A DNA stretch of 64,000 bases. Origin: Subtercola frigoramans. GTDB lineage: Bacteria; Actinomycetota; Actinomycetes; Actinomycetales; Microbacteriaceae. Positions 44,911 to 54,393 of the stretch are shown piece by piece. Where the stretch lies: the NCBI RefSeq assembly GCF_016907385.1, contig NZ_JAFBBU010000001.1:2976001-3040000 (forward strand). Reading direction: 5' to 3'. The translations under genes and the position numbers were made by a program. How positions within the stretch are numbered: the first letter of the stretch is position 1; each line of letters begins with the position of its first letter. The notes beneath the pieces were generated by a model, which was not told the DNA's origin, did not search any database, and saw nothing but the letters and a program-made list of their open reading frames with translations.

Positions 44911-47175
44911 TCAGTCGATGACCCGGAAGGGCACGCTCGAGAGCGTCGCTGCACGGGATGATGGGCCGACGTGCAGCAGGAACTCCCCCGCCTCCACCAG
45001 ACGTCTCCCCCGGGCATCCACAATGCTGCATTCGGCGACGGGCACAGAGAGGGTGACGGTAGCCTTCTCACCCGGGTCGAGGGGCACCTGGGTGAAGGAC
45101 TTCAGTTCCCTGTCTGCCCAGCTCACCGATGTGACCAGATCGCTCACATAGGCCTGAACAGTCTCGAGCGCCGGCCTGGAGCCAGTGTTGTGCAGGGTGA
45201 TCTCGGCGGTCAGAGTCTGGGTACTCGTGAGCTCCGCCTGGTGCAGCCGAAGTTCCGAGTACTCGACGTGGGTGTATGAGAGGCCGTCGCCGAACTGGAA
45301 GGCAGGGCTCTGGGTGAGGTCGGCGTACCGGTCGCCGTGCTGGCCACGGATCTGGTTGTAGTACGTCGGCTGCTGGCCCACGTGCCGCGCGAACGAGATG
45401 GGCAGTCGCCCTGAGGGCTCGACGAGGCCCAGGAGGATCTCGGCGATCGCGCGGCCTCCCTGCATTCCGGGGCTCGCCACCCAGAGCACCGCGGCAGCGT
45501 TCATGGCTGACTCGGGAAGCACGAGGGGCTTGGAGGCCAGGAGCACAACGATCAACGGCGTGCCGGTTGCCGCCAGGGCATCGAGCAGGGCGATCTGGCC
45601 GCCGATCAACTCGAGCGTGGCTGTCGAGCGCCCCTCGCCGACGAGTTCGATGCGGTCGCCGACGACGGCCACGACGTAGTCTGCGCCGTGGGCGGCTTCG
45701 ACGGCCTCCGCGATCAGGCGATCATCCGTGTCGCTGGGGATCACCAGAGGGGGCCGGGGCTGCCCGTCGGGAAAGTTGGCGCCTGCCGGATCGGGTACCA
45801 GGCGCAGGATCTCTGCGCCGAGTGCGTCACGGAGTTGCCAGGCAGGGGGGAGCAATTCGCTCATCCCGTCGAGCACCGTCGTGATCAGGTGGCGTGGATG
45901 GCCGTCTGGCAGCCAGCCAGCCTGGCCGGAGGACCCCGCCCAGTCACCGAGCTGGGTCTGCGCGTCGTCGATCAGGGGCCCCACGATGGCGACACTCCTC
46001 GCAACAGGCACGTCGATGGGTAGGGGCAGCACGCCGTTGTTCTGGAGCAGCACCACCGAGCGCCGTGCGACTTCCAGGTTCAGGTCAGAGTGTTCGACGG
46101 AGGCGATGACCACCTCCTGTATAGCCCGGTCGGGCAGGCGCGGGTTTTCGAACAGGCCGAGTTCGAACTTGAGGGTGAGGATGCGCGACACCGCCGCGTC
46201 GAGGTCGGACTCCTTCAGCAGGCCGAGGTCGATGGCTTCGAGGGTGCCGGCGAAGAAGCCAGGCGTGGTCATCACCATGTCATTACCTGCCCGTACGGCC
46301 GCCGCTGCCGCGTGCGCGTAGTCGGGCTGCACCTGCTGCTCCCACACCATGCGGCCCACATTGTCCCAGTCGGTCACCAGCGTGCCGGTGTACCCCCACT
46401 CTCCCCGCAACACATCGTTGAGCAACCAGTCGTTCATGGTGATCGGCACCCCGTCGATCGATTGGTAGCCGAGCATGAAGGTGCGGCAGCCCTCCCGTGC
46501 CACCCGTTCGAAGGGTGGAAGAAACCACGACCGCAGCTTGCGCTCCGAGAGATCGGCTTCGCTGGCATCGCGCCCGCCCTGAGTCTCGGAGTAGCCCGCG
46601 AAATGCTTCGCGGTGGCCAGGATGGCGGTGGGGTCGACCAGGCCGCGCCCTTGGTAGCCGCGCACCATCGCCGACGCCAGCTCTCCGATCAGGAACGGAT
46701 CTTCACCGAAGGTCTCGCCGGTGCGCCCCCAACGCAGGTCTCGGGCGATGCAGAGCACGGGTGAGAAGGTCCAATGGATGCCGGTCGAGGCGACCTCGAC
46801 CGCCGTGGCTCGTGCCACCCTCTCCACCAGTGCGGGGTCCCAGGACGCAGCCATGCCGAGCTGGGTGGGAAAGATCGTGGCGCCCAGCCAGAATGAGTGT
46901 CCGTGGATGCAGTCCTCCCCCACGATGAGCGGGATCCGCAGCCGGGTTCTGGCAGTGAGTTCCTGAGCCTGGGCCAGCCGCTCGGGCGAGGCATGCAGTA
47001 TCGAGCCGACGTGCGTGTGCAGAACATGGTCATCGATGTCGTCACGGGCATCCAGTTGCATCATCTGGCCGACCTTCTCTTCGACACTCATGCGGGCCAG
47101 AAGGTCAGCCACCCGGGCGTCAAGAGGAGCAGCCGGGTCGAGATATCGGTCGAAGGGCGTGACGACGACGCTCAC
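44911..47175 (-). CDS. Glycoside hydrolase family 3 (beta-glucosidase-like)
   Basis: A 754-residue cytoplasmic enzyme. It has the GH3 N-terminal domain (EKVGQMMQLD, GEDCIHGHSFW-like, DLRWGRTGETFGEDPFL, KHFAGYSETQGGRD), the nucleophile Asp in LVTDWDNVG (about residue 268), the C-terminal GH3 domain with VAIVGPLIDDAQTQLGDW, and a fibronectin-III-like tail (DGLSYTHVEYSELR). It hydrolyses beta-linked glucosides from the non-reducing end; exact specificity is unknown. GTG 47175 follows GGAG by seven bases; ATG 47190, five codons upstream, is the alternative. Divergent from the secreted GH5. Confidence 0.93.
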   Translation of the reverse strand: MSVVVTPFDRYLDPAAPLDARVADLLARMSVEEKVGQMMQLDARDDIDDHVLHTHVGSILHASPERLAQAQELTARTRLRIPLIVGEDCIHGHSFWLGATIFPTQLGMAASWDPALVERVARATAVEVASTGIHWTFSPVLCIARDLRWGRTGETFGEDPFLIGELASAMVRGYQGRGLVDPTAILATAKHFAGYSETQGGRDASEADLSERKLRSWFLPPFERVAREGCRTFMLGYQSIDGVPITMNDWLLNDVLRGEWGYTGTLVTDWDNVGRMVWEQQVQPDYAHAAAAAVRAGNDMVMTTPGFFAGTLEAIDLGLLKESDLDAAVSRILTLKFELGLFENPRLPDRAIQEVVIASVEHSDLNLEVARRSVVLLQNNGVLPLPIDVPVARSVAIVGPLIDDAQTQLGDWAGSSGQAGWLPDGHPRHLITTVLDGMSELLPPAWQLRDALGAEILRLVPDPAGANFPDGQPRPPLVIPSDTDDRLIAEAVEAAHGADYVVAVVGDRIELVGEGRSTATLELIGGQIALLDALAATGTPLIVVLLASKPLVLPESAMNAAAVLWVASPGMQGGRAIAEILLGLVEPSGRLPISFARHVGQQPTYYNQIRGQHGDRYADLTQSPAFQFGDGLSYTHVEYSELRLHQAELTSTQTLTAEITLHNTGSRPALETVQAYVSDLVTSVSWADRELKSFTQVPLDPGEKATVTLSVPVAECSIVDARGRRLVEAGEFLLHVGPSSRAATLSSVPFRVID

Positions 47176-47230
47176 AGTGTGGCTCCTCATGCTCGGTTCC
47201 GGACAGGCCTCGCCTGGATCGAAGGGCGGA

Positions 47231-47268
47231 TTCGATTAATACTATTACTTAATATAAAGCCTATACAA
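47231..47268. promoter_or_regulatory. Overlapping divergent promoters of the GH3 and secreted GH5 genes
   Basis: An AT-rich block stands out in GC-rich surroundings. Leftward: TTGTAT (complement of 47263-47268), an 18-base spacer, and TAGTAT (complement of 47239-47244). Rightward: TTCGAT (47231-47236), 16 bases, TATAAA (47253-47258). A loose inverted repeat ATTAA..TTAAT spans the centre and could hold a ROK operator. Confidence 0.45.
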
Positions 47269-47357
47269 AGCCCGGTGCCTGTGCGACGCTTGGCTCACTG
47301 GGCGTGGGCCCGAGTCTGCGCTGGGCGCCAGCGCGTGTGCGGTGATCGAGGAGGATC

Positions 47358-50198
47358 ATGAAGAGATCGGTATTGGTGGCAGCGATCATTGCCGCCACTG
47401 TGGTGGCCACGACTGTGACACCTCCCCTGCAAGCCGAAGCCGCGGCCATCGTCGCGGCCGATTTCCTGAAGGCCAGCGGCACTGTACTGAAGAAGAATTC
47501 GGGCACCGGCACGACGGTCAACCTGCGAGGCACGAACGTCGGCGGATGGTTGACCCAGGAGGACTGGATGTCACCCTTGGGCGAGTTCGCGGCCGATCGA
47601 ACGGGCTGGACGGCCACCGCCTCGTCGGGAGCGACGGCCGGGGCACTGGACGGCTCTGCCAACACACGGTGGACGACGGGCGCGAACCAGACAGGAGCCG
47701 AGTGGCTCCAGCTGGACCTGGGGGCAAACACACTCTTCAGCCGGCTCTCCGTCGATAACACCAATTTCGCGGGCACCTACCCACGGAACATCGACGTGAC
47801 GACCTCGACCGACGGCGTCACCTGGGCGAGCGTGGCGAACCTGCCCGGGGTTGCCGGTGTCACCACCGCGAGATTCACTCCCCAGGTCGCCCGGTATGTG
47901 CGGCTCAGTCAGACGGCAACCGCTGCAGCGCTCTGGTCGGTCGGCGAGATCAACCTGTTCAACGACCCCGTGCTGTTCAACGGCACCTACACTGCGACGG
48001 CATCCTCCACCGCTGGAGGCACATTTCCTGGCATGGCGCTCGACGGCAACGCAAGCACAGCCTGGCAGTCCGGAGTGCCGCAGACTCCCGGGCAGAGCTA
48101 CACGATCGACCTGGGTCACAGCGTCGACATGGACAAGGTGCTCTTCGATTCGGGCGGAGCAGCCCCGAACGACTTCCCTCGCACCTGGGACGTCTTCACA
48201 TCGTCTGACAACGTGACCTTCGTGAAGGCGGCCAGCGGTTACGGTGCGAACCGGGTCGTCGTGGCCGACTTCCAGGGCGGTAAATCGGGCAGATACCTGA
48301 GAATCGAATCCAACGGGACTGCTGCGCAATGGTGGTCGATCGCAGAGATCGCCATCTCCAGCGGCAACAACCTCGACCGGGGCGGCTGGAATGTCTCCGC
48401 CTCGACGGGAGCCACTCCTGCCAACGTGAAGGACGCCGACACTGCCACCCGCTGGACGACGGGCGTACCCCAGGCACCCGGCCAGTCCCTGACGGTCGAC
48501 ATGGGCGCGCTGATAACGCTGAACAACGTGACCACCGACACCGCGAAGAACACGACCGATGAGCAGGATTACCCGCGCGGCTACCAGGTTCAACTGTCGA
48601 AGAACGGCACGACGTGGACGACAGTGGCGACCGGTGTCGGCACTGTCAAGGCGTCCACAATTCCGTTCCCGGCGCAGGCCGCACGGTACTTCAGAATCAA
48701 CCAGACGGCAACCTCGACCGCGTGGTGGTCGATCGGCGAGCTGTCGGCAGGCTTGTACAACGATGACTACTCGCTCAACAACACCCTCACCACCCGATTC
48801 GGGGCCGCGGGAGCGCAGACTGTCATCAACAAACACCAGGACACCTGGCTGACGACGACAGATCTCGACAACATGCAGGCCGCCGGGCTCAATTTCATCA
48901 GAGTCCCGATCGGCTGGAACACCTTCCTGAACCTCGATGGCACGTGGAAGGCGAACCCGTGGACCAAGATCGACTGGGTGATCAGTGAGGCCGCTGCGCG
49001 GGGGATCTATGTCCTCGTCGACCTCCACACAGTTCCAGGGGGTGGCTGCCCCTGGGGCAGCTGCGGCCGGATCGGCCCGAACCCGAACGGGTTCTGGGGT
49101 TCGGCGACGTACCAGAACTGGACGGAGGATATCTGGAAGGCCATCGCGACGCGATACGTGGGCAACCCCGCTGTGGCCGGCTATGACCTCATCAACGAGC
49201 CGCTGATCGACTACGGGGAGGATGCCGACGACGTGACCCAGAAGAGTGCATACTACGACCGTCTCTACGACGCCGTGAGAGCGATCGACCCCAACCACGT
49301 CATCTACCTCGGTGCGTTCTTCGGTTCTGGAAACCTCGCGGCCCCGTCGGTCTACGGCTGGACGAACGTGGTCTACGAATACCACCCGTACGACATGCCC
49401 AACTCCAAGGACTGGACCTCCCAGAACCAGCTCGTGAGTACGGAACTCGGGGCGGTGCCGGCCAAGTTCGCGAGCCTCGGTGTGCCGATCCTGTTCGGCG
49501 AGTATTCGCTGTACTACAACGATGACGTCTGGGCGCGTTTCATGGCCGGACTGAATGCGCAGAACGTCTCGTGGTCGAACTGGGCCTACAAGGTACGGGG
49601 AACCCAGACAGACGGGTTCGCCTATTGGGGAATGTACTTCAACAACCAGAACCCTGTTCCGATCATCAACAGTGACGATTCAGCGACCTATCTTGCGAAG
49701 CTGGGCAGGTTCGGCACAGCCAACTTCACCAAGAACACTGGGCTCGTGTCGACGGTTCAGAAGTACGCCACAGCCGGCCTGGCGAGCTACGCGCCGGTGG
49801 CGGTGAGCCACACGGGCTGGATCGCCACAGCATCGACGACGGCAGCGGGCTCGACGACCGCAGGCGGGATCGACGGCGCGAACGCCACAGCGTGGAGCAG
49901 CGGCCAAGCGATGGCTGGAGGAGAGTGGTTCAAGATCGATATGGGTACGTCGAAGACAGTGGCCATAGTCACCGTCCAGACTCCCGCTGCGTCGACCTGG
50001 GACTACCCCCGCGGCTACACCCTCGACGTGTCGACCAACGGCACGACCTGGGTGACGGTCAGTACCGGCATCGCGTACGGGTGGAAACGCCCGATCTCGA
50101 TCACGCCGACCACGGCGCGCTACATTCGCGTCACCCAGACCGGCGTAGCGCCGCAGTGGTGGACCGTCGACGACGTCACGGTGTACTCGTCGTACTGA
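47358..50198 (+). CDS. Secreted GH5 glucanase with three discoidin-like domains inserted in the barrel and one at the C-terminus
   Basis: A 946-residue secreted enzyme (signal peptide about 1-30). The GH5 domain begins with NLRGTNVGGWLTQEDWMSPLG (about 56-76) and then breaks off. Three F5/8-type C (CBM32-like) domains follow, about 79-205, 206-335 and 337-465, each with a RTGWTATASSGATAGALDG-like start and a final WWSIGEI-like strand. The GH5 barrel resumes at NDDYSLNNTL (about 468) with DTWLTTTDLDNMQAAGLNFIRVPIGW, acid/base Glu614 in LINEP and nucleophile Glu715 in FGEYS. A fourth discoidin domain ends the chain (about 810-946). It should attack an outer polysaccharide such as beta-glucan. 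GAGGAGG precedes ATG 47358. Confidence 0.92.
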   Translation: MKRSVLVAAIIAATVVATTVTPPLQAEAAAIVAADFLKASGTVLKKNSGTGTTVNLRGTNVGGWLTQEDWMSPLGEFAADRTGWTATASSGATAGALDGSANTRWTTGANQTGAEWLQLDLGANTLFSRLSVDNTNFAGTYPRNIDVTTSTDGVTWASVANLPGVAGVTTARFTPQVARYVRLSQTATAAALWSVGEINLFNDPVLFNGTYTATASSTAGGTFPGMALDGNASTAWQSGVPQTPGQSYTIDLGHSVDMDKVLFDSGGAAPNDFPRTWDVFTSSDNVTFVKAASGYGANRVVVADFQGGKSGRYLRIESNGTAAQWWSIAEIAISSGNNLDRGGWNVSASTGATPANVKDADTATRWTTGVPQAPGQSLTVDMGALITLNNVTTDTAKNTTDEQDYPRGYQVQLSKNGTTWTTVATGVGTVKASTIPFPAQAARYFRINQTATSTAWWSIGELSAGLYNDDYSLNNTLTTRFGAAGAQTVINKHQDTWLTTTDLDNMQAAGLNFIRVPIGWNTFLNLDGTWKANPWTKIDWVISEAAARGIYVLVDLHTVPGGGCPWGSCGRIGPNPNGFWGSATYQNWTEDIWKAIATRYVGNPAVAGYDLINEPLIDYGEDADDVTQKSAYYDRLYDAVRAIDPNHVIYLGAFFGSGNLAAPSVYGWTNVVYEYHPYDMPNSKDWTSQNQLVSTELGAVPAKFASLGVPILFGEYSLYYNDDVWARFMAGLNAQNVSWSNWAYKVRGTQTDGFAYWGMYFNNQNPVPIINSDDSATYLAKLGRFGTANFTKNTGLVSTVQKYATAGLASYAPVAVSHTGWIATASTTAAGSTTAGGIDGANATAWSSGQAMAGGEWFKIDMGTSKTVAIVTVQTPAASTWDYPRGYTLDVSTNGTTWVTVSTGIAYGWKRPISITPTTARYIRVTQTGVAPQWWTVDDVTVYSSY

Positions 50199-50213
50199 CG
50201 ACGGGATGAATCG

Positions 50214-50243
50214 GTGGCCCTCGCGCAGATGCGCGGGGGCCAC
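50214..50243 (+). terminator. Hairpin after the secreted GH5 gene
   Basis: GTGGCCCTCGCGC pairs with GCGCGGGGGCCAC (one G-T pair) around a 4-base loop, 16 bases after the stop. The tail TGATCGTT is not T-rich, so termination is probable but not certain. Confidence 0.6.
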
Positions 50244-50303
50244 TGATCGTTCCGAACGACATTAATTGCTTGTGCGCCCCCCGCCCAGGGCTTAACGTAA
50301 GTC

Positions 50304-51641
50304 GTGTTGGAACTGACCGCTGATCAGCCGGAACGGGACACGGTCATGACACCTGAACTCACCACGCGGCACCTTCGCCGCCGCAACCGCGCCGCCGTGC
50401 TCAAGGCGCTCGTGCGCGACGGCGAGACCACACGCGGCCAACTCGCCCCGCTCCTGCACCTGTCGCCCGCCACCGTCGCCAACATCGTCACCGATCTGGT
50501 CACAGAGGGACTGATCCACGAGACGGGCAGCCTGCCCTCCGAGGTTGGCCGACCGGTGACCTTGCTGTCAGTTCGCCCGGATGGCGCGCATTTCATCGGG
50601 GCCGATGTCGGAGAGGACGGGGTCACCGTCGAGGTCTTCGACCTCGCCCTGGCCCCCCGTTCGGCGGTCTTCCGCGAGGTTTCCTCGCGCGCAATCGACG
50701 CCGCTGGTGTGTCGGCCGCCCTCGCCTCCGCCATCGACGAGGCCATCATCGCCGCAGGGTCCCCGAACAACATCTACGGCATCGGCCTGGGCCTGCCGGG
50801 TATCGTCGAAGCTCCTCGCGAGCTGCCCGTCGGGGCTGCCCGGCGCACGATCACCCTTTTCGCCCAGAGCCTCAACTGGCCGCCCACCAGCCTCGAATCG
50901 ATCTACGGGCGCGACGACATCCCGGTCTTCGCCGACAACGGAGCAAAGACCCTCGCCACCGCAGAGAGCTGGTTCGGAGCAGTTCGCGATATCGCCAACG
51001 GAGTCGTGGCACTCTTCGGCCGGGGCGTCGGCCTGGGAGTCATCAACGACGGGCGCATCCTGAGAGGGACAGCGTCGAGCGCCAGCGAGTGGGGACACAC
51101 CAAGATCTCGATCGGTGGCCCGGTGTGCAATTGTGGTAATCGGGGCTGTCTCGAGGCCTACGTGGGCGGCGGTGCCATCGCACGCCGCTGGCGTGAAGCG
51201 GGAGCCGAGCCGTCGGCTGACGCCGAGACGGCCCTGCGGGAGCTAGTGGCCGCGGCGGCCCACGGCGACACCGTCGCAAAACGTGTGCTCGACGAGACAA
51301 TCGAGATCATGGGCATCGGCCTCGGGAACCTGGTCAACATGTTCAACCCTGAGCGCATAGTGCTTGGCGGCTGGGCCGGGCTCAGTCTCGCGCAGGATCA
51401 CCTGGCCGACGTCGCCTCCGCGACGCGGTCCGCGGCCCTGGTAAGACCGGGGGAACAATTCGACCTCGTGCCTGCGGGCACAGGGCAGAACGCCGTGGCC
51501 CTCGGTGCGGCGCTTCTCGCCGTTGAAAGACTTCTTTCGGCTCCCCTGGCCAGCAGCAGAGATGACCTGCGGGGCGCCGCGGGGACCCCTGGGAAGAATC
51601 CGGCGCTACAAGCAAAAAGCCCCGGGATTCCGGGGCTGTGA
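50304..51641 (+). CDS. ROK-family transcriptional regulator (second copy)
   Basis: A 445-residue regulator similar in layout to the one at 43524: helix-turn-helix TTRGQLAPLLHLSPATVANIVTDLV, ROK domain with IGADVGEDGVTVEVFD, GIGLGLPGIVEAP, EWGHTKI and the Zn site CNCGNRGCLEAY. TAACGT ends five bases before GTG 50304, giving a leaderless start; ATG 50346 is the fallback. The C-terminal 14 or so residues are unusual: they read through the terminator of the convergent tRNA-Gln gene and the stop falls three bases from the tRNA 3' end. It likely controls the secreted GH5 or GH3 genes. Confidence 0.9.
   Translation: MLELTADQPERDTVMTPELTTRHLRRRNRAAVLKALVRDGETTRGQLAPLLHLSPATVANIVTDLVTEGLIHETGSLPSEVGRPVTLLSVRPDGAHFIGADVGEDGVTVEVFDLALAPRSAVFREVSSRAIDAAGVSAALASAIDEAIIAAGSPNNIYGIGLGLPGIVEAPRELPVGAARRTITLFAQSLNWPPTSLESIYGRDDIPVFADNGAKTLATAESWFGAVRDIANGVVALFGRGVGLGVINDGRILRGTASSASEWGHTKISIGGPVCNCGNRGCLEAYVGGGAIARRWREAGAEPSADAETALRELVAAAAHGDTVAKRVLDETIEIMGIGLGNLVNMFNPERIVLGGWAGLSLAQDHLADVASATRSAALVRPGEQFDLVPAGTGQNAVALGAALLAVERLLSAPLASSRDDLRGAAGTPGKNPALQAKSPGIPGL
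51613..51637 (-). terminator. Terminator of tRNA-Gln
   Basis: On the minus strand GCCCCGG-AATC-CCGGGGC followed by TTTTTGC, seven bases after the tRNA 3' end. It lies within the last codons of the ROK gene on the opposite strand. Confidence 0.8.
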
Positions 51642-51643
51642 AG

Positions 51644-51715
51644 CTGGGGTACCTGGACTCGAACCAAGAACAAAAGAATCAGAATCTTCCGTGTTGCCAA
51701 TTACACCATACCCCA
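51644..51715 (-). tRNA. tRNA-Gln (anticodon CTG)
   Basis: A 72-base tRNA on the minus strand: acceptor TGGGGTA/TACCCCA, D-arm with TGGTGTAATTGGCAACA, anticodon stem GAAGA/TCTTT with loop TTCTGAT giving anticodon CTG, and a T-arm with GGTTCGAGTCC. The 3' CCA is not encoded. gltX, whose product likely charges this tRNA with glutamate for later amidation, is one gene away. Confidence 0.95.
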
Positions 51716-51824
51716 AGGGCCAGAACCGAAGCTCAGGCACCAGCTACCGACTCTAGCTCATGGCGGCCATAGTCCCAAACCGAGCCGAGTCACGCCGCGA
51801 GGATCTGCCGCACCCAGTTGGTTG

Positions 51825-52784
51825 CTAGAGCAACCCGATCAGGTGCCGGTTGATCGCCGCCGCGACGTTCGCGCCCTCACCGGCCGCCACGATGAGCTGC
51901 TGGGCTCCCGGGGGTGTCGAGTCACCGGCCGCGAACACACCGGGAGCCGAGGTGCGGCCCATGTCGTCGACCACAATGAGGTTCTCATCGTCTGATTCGA
52001 GCCCCAGCATCGCCGTGTAGTCGAGGGCGGTTGTCCACGCGGGGCGCACGAAACCGCCGCTTCGCGCAATGACGGTGCCGTCTGTGAGGGAGATGCCGGT
52101 CATCCCGCTGCGGTCGCCTTCGATATCGGCGATCGGGCGGCGTTCGATGCCGATGCCGCGCGCGTCGAGGGAGGCCTCTTCTTCGGGAGTGAGCACGTCG
52201 GCTCCATTGGTGAACACGATGAGGTCGTTCGACCACTGCGAGAGCAGCAGCGCACGTTCGGCGAGGTCGCCTGTCTCACCGATGAGGGCGAGCGGGGCAT
52301 CCGACTTCTCATAGCCGTCGCACTCGGTGCAGCTGTGCATGCTGGTGCCGTAGTAGGCACGGATGCTCGGCAGGGCAGGTAGCGTCTCGAGCAACCCGGT
52401 CGCAATGAGCAGGGTGCGGGCCGTCGCCGTTCGGTCGCCCGAACCCCGGATGCCCTTCGAGTGCACCACGATCAGCTCGCCGACGGGCTCGCCATCAGGG
52501 CCGGGCTCCTCGATGCGTTCGATCGAGGTGACCATGGCCTGGTGAAAACTGGCCTCGGGGTATTTCTCGAACTCTTCGCGGCCGAGCTTTCGAAGCATCA
52601 GCGGGGGCACGCCGTCGCGGGTCAGGAACCCGTGCGACAGGAGGGTGGCCGAGTGCCGCGGCCGATTGCTGTCGAGCATCAGCACGCGGCGCCGTGCACG
52701 CACGAGGTTGAGCCCGGCGCTGAGCCCAGCCGGGCCCGCGCCGATGATGATGACGTCGAACACCTCGTCGGCCGATGCCGTCAC
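51825..52784 (-). CDS. NAD(P)/FAD-dependent oxidoreductase, thioredoxin-reductase-like
   Basis: A 319-residue flavoprotein. FAD-binding VIIIGAGPAGLSAGLNLVRA (about 10-29), a redox-type CTEC in SCTECDGYE, a NAD(P)-binding segment ALIGETGDLAERALLL and the FAD-closing GVFAAGDSTPPGAQQLIVAAGEGANVAAAIN. The CxxC suggests a disulfide-reductase-like enzyme, but family members also include oxidases for secondary metabolites. GTG 52784 lies one base after the gltX stop and has GGGAG upstream, so the genes are coupled. Confidence 0.9.
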   Translation of the reverse strand: MTASADEVFDVIIIGAGPAGLSAGLNLVRARRRVLMLDSNRPRHSATLLSHGFLTRDGVPPLMLRKLGREEFEKYPEASFHQAMVTSIERIEEPGPDGEPVGELIVVHSKGIRGSGDRTATARTLLIATGLLETLPALPSIRAYYGTSMHSCTECDGYEKSDAPLALIGETGDLAERALLLSQWSNDLIVFTNGADVLTPEEEASLDARGIGIERRPIADIEGDRSGMTGISLTDGTVIARSGGFVRPAWTTALDYTAMLGLESDDENLIVVDDMGRTSAPGVFAAGDSTPPGAQQLIVAAGEGANVAAAINRHLIGLL

Positions 52785-52785
52785 G

Positions 52786-54300
52786 TCAGCGCTCCCGGGA
52801 GAGGCGCACGAGGCGCGCGATCGACTCGTGCTTTCCGAGGATCTGCATCGACTCGAAGAGAGGCGGCGAGATCTTGCGCCCACTCAGGGCGACGCGAAGA
52901 GGCCCGTAAGCGATTCGCGGTTTGAGCCCGAGCCCCTCGATCAGGGCGATCGCGAGGTCGTCCTTGATGCGATCGTGCGTGAACTCCTCGAGGGGAATGA
53001 GTTCGAGAGCTCCGACGGCAGCGGCCAGAATGACGCCGGTGTTCTCGGGGAGGGTGGCCAGGGCGTCCGGCTGGTACTCGAGGTCGGCGGCCTGCTGGAA
53101 CAGGAAGCCGAGCATGGCGGGTGCCTCGCCGAGGAGGGCCATGCGCTCCTGCACGAGGGGGGCTGCTTTGGCGAGAACGGTGGCCTGGGCATCCTTCAGC
53201 GGTTCGGTCAGGATGCCCGCACCCACCAGGTACGGAACCGTGCGTGCGGCGAAGTCGTCGACCGCGAGCAGGCGGATGTGGTCGCCGTTGATCGACTCGG
53301 CCTTCTTCAGGTCGAAGCGCGCGGGGTTCGGGTTGACGTCGACCACGTCGAACGCGGCCACCATCTCCTCGATCGAGAACACGTCGCGGTCGTGCGTGAG
53401 CGACCAGCCGAGCAGGGCCAGGTAGTTGATGAGACCCTCGGGAATGAAGCCGCGGTCGCGGTGGTGAAAGAGGTTCGCCTCGGGGTCGCGTTTGCTCAGC
53501 TTCTTGTTGCCCTCGCCCATGACGTAGGGCAGGTGACCGAAGCGCGGGATGAACGTGGTCACGCCGATGTCGACGAGAGCGTCGTACAGGGCGATCTGCC
53601 GCGGGGTCGAGCTCAGCAGGTCTTCGCCGCGCAGCACGTGGGTGATGCCCATGAGCGCGTCGTCGACAGGGTTCACGAAGGTGTAGAGCGGGGCACCGTT
53701 GGGACGAACGACGACAAAGTCGACGAAGCTGCCGGCGGGGAAGGTGATCTCGCCGCGCACGAGGTCATCGAAGCTGAGGTCGGTGTCTGGCACGCGCAGG
53801 CGGAGCGCGGGCGCGCGGCCCTCGGCGCGGAAGGCCTCGCGATCGGCCTCTGTCAGGGTGCGGTCGAAGTTGTCGTAGCCGAGCTGCTTCGCGCGGCCGT
53901 TCGCCTCGTTGCGGGCGTCGATCTCCTCGGCGGTGGAGAAGCTCTCGTAGAGGTGACCGCTGGCCTTCAGCTTCTCGATGATCTCCTCGTAGATGCTGGT
54001 GCGCTGCGACTGCCGGTAGGGCGCGTGCGGGCCGCCCGTGACGACACCCTCGTCCCAGTCGATGCGGAGCCACGTGAGCGCGTCGAGCAACTGCTCGTAG
54101 CTCTCTTCGGAGTCGCGGGCGGCATCGGTGTCTTCGATGCGGAAGATCAGCTTGCCGCCGGTATGGCGCGCGTACGCCCAGTTGAACAGCGCAGTTCTGA
54201 TGAGGCCGACGTGCGGCGTGCCGGTGGGCGACGGACAGAAACGAACACGAACGTCGGTGCCGGTTGCGGTGGAGAACGGGGGGAGCTCTGAGGTTGACAT
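52786..54300 (-). CDS. gltX: Glutamyl-tRNA synthetase
   Basis: A 504-residue class I synthetase. The HIGH-type motif is [11 protein letters not shown] (about 22-32), the KMSKS-type motif is KKLSKRD (near residue 266), and the anticodon-binding C-terminal domain follows. Length matches bacterial GltX. In bacteria without GlnRS, this enzyme also loads tRNA-Gln with glutamate, which GatCAB then amidates. The nearby tRNA-Gln fits that scheme, though I cannot check for GlnRS elsewhere. It is transcribed with the downstream oxidoreductase. Confidence 0.97.
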   Translation of the reverse strand: MSTSELPPFSTATGTDVRVRFCPSPTGTPHVGLIRTALFNWAYARHTGGKLIFRIEDTDAARDSEESYEQLLDALTWLRIDWDEGVVTGGPHAPYRQSQRTSIYEEIIEKLKASGHLYESFSTAEEIDARNEANGRAKQLGYDNFDRTLTEADREAFRAEGRAPALRLRVPDTDLSFDDLVRGEITFPAGSFVDFVVVRPNGAPLYTFVNPVDDALMGITHVLRGEDLLSSTPRQIALYDALVDIGVTTFIPRFGHLPYVMGEGNKKLSKRDPEANLFHHRDRGFIPEGLINYLALLGWSLTHDRDVFSIEEMVAAFDVVDVNPNPARFDLKKAESINGDHIRLLAVDDFAARTVPYLVGAGILTEPLKDAQATVLAKAAPLVQERMALLGEAPAMLGFLFQQAADLEYQPDALATLPENTGVILAAAVGALELIPLEEFTHDRIKDDLAIALIEGLGLKPRIAYGPLRVALSGRKISPPLFESMQILGKHESIARLVRLSRER

Positions 54301-54393
54301 ACTGTCGATAATTCTACCGCTCGGCCCCGGGTGGCCCGTGCAGGGGCGGGTTGCCGGGTCCCGCGCCTGAGGCGAGCTCGACTCCGCTCGAAC

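Noticed and set aside
47571..49385. 604-codon frame antisense to the secreted GH5
   Set aside because: Shadow of a long GC-rich gene; no motif, no ribosome site, and the + strand encodes a complete GH5.
52645..54291. 548-codon frame opposite gltX
   Set aside because: Runs antisense to two well-identified genes and shows no conserved motif.
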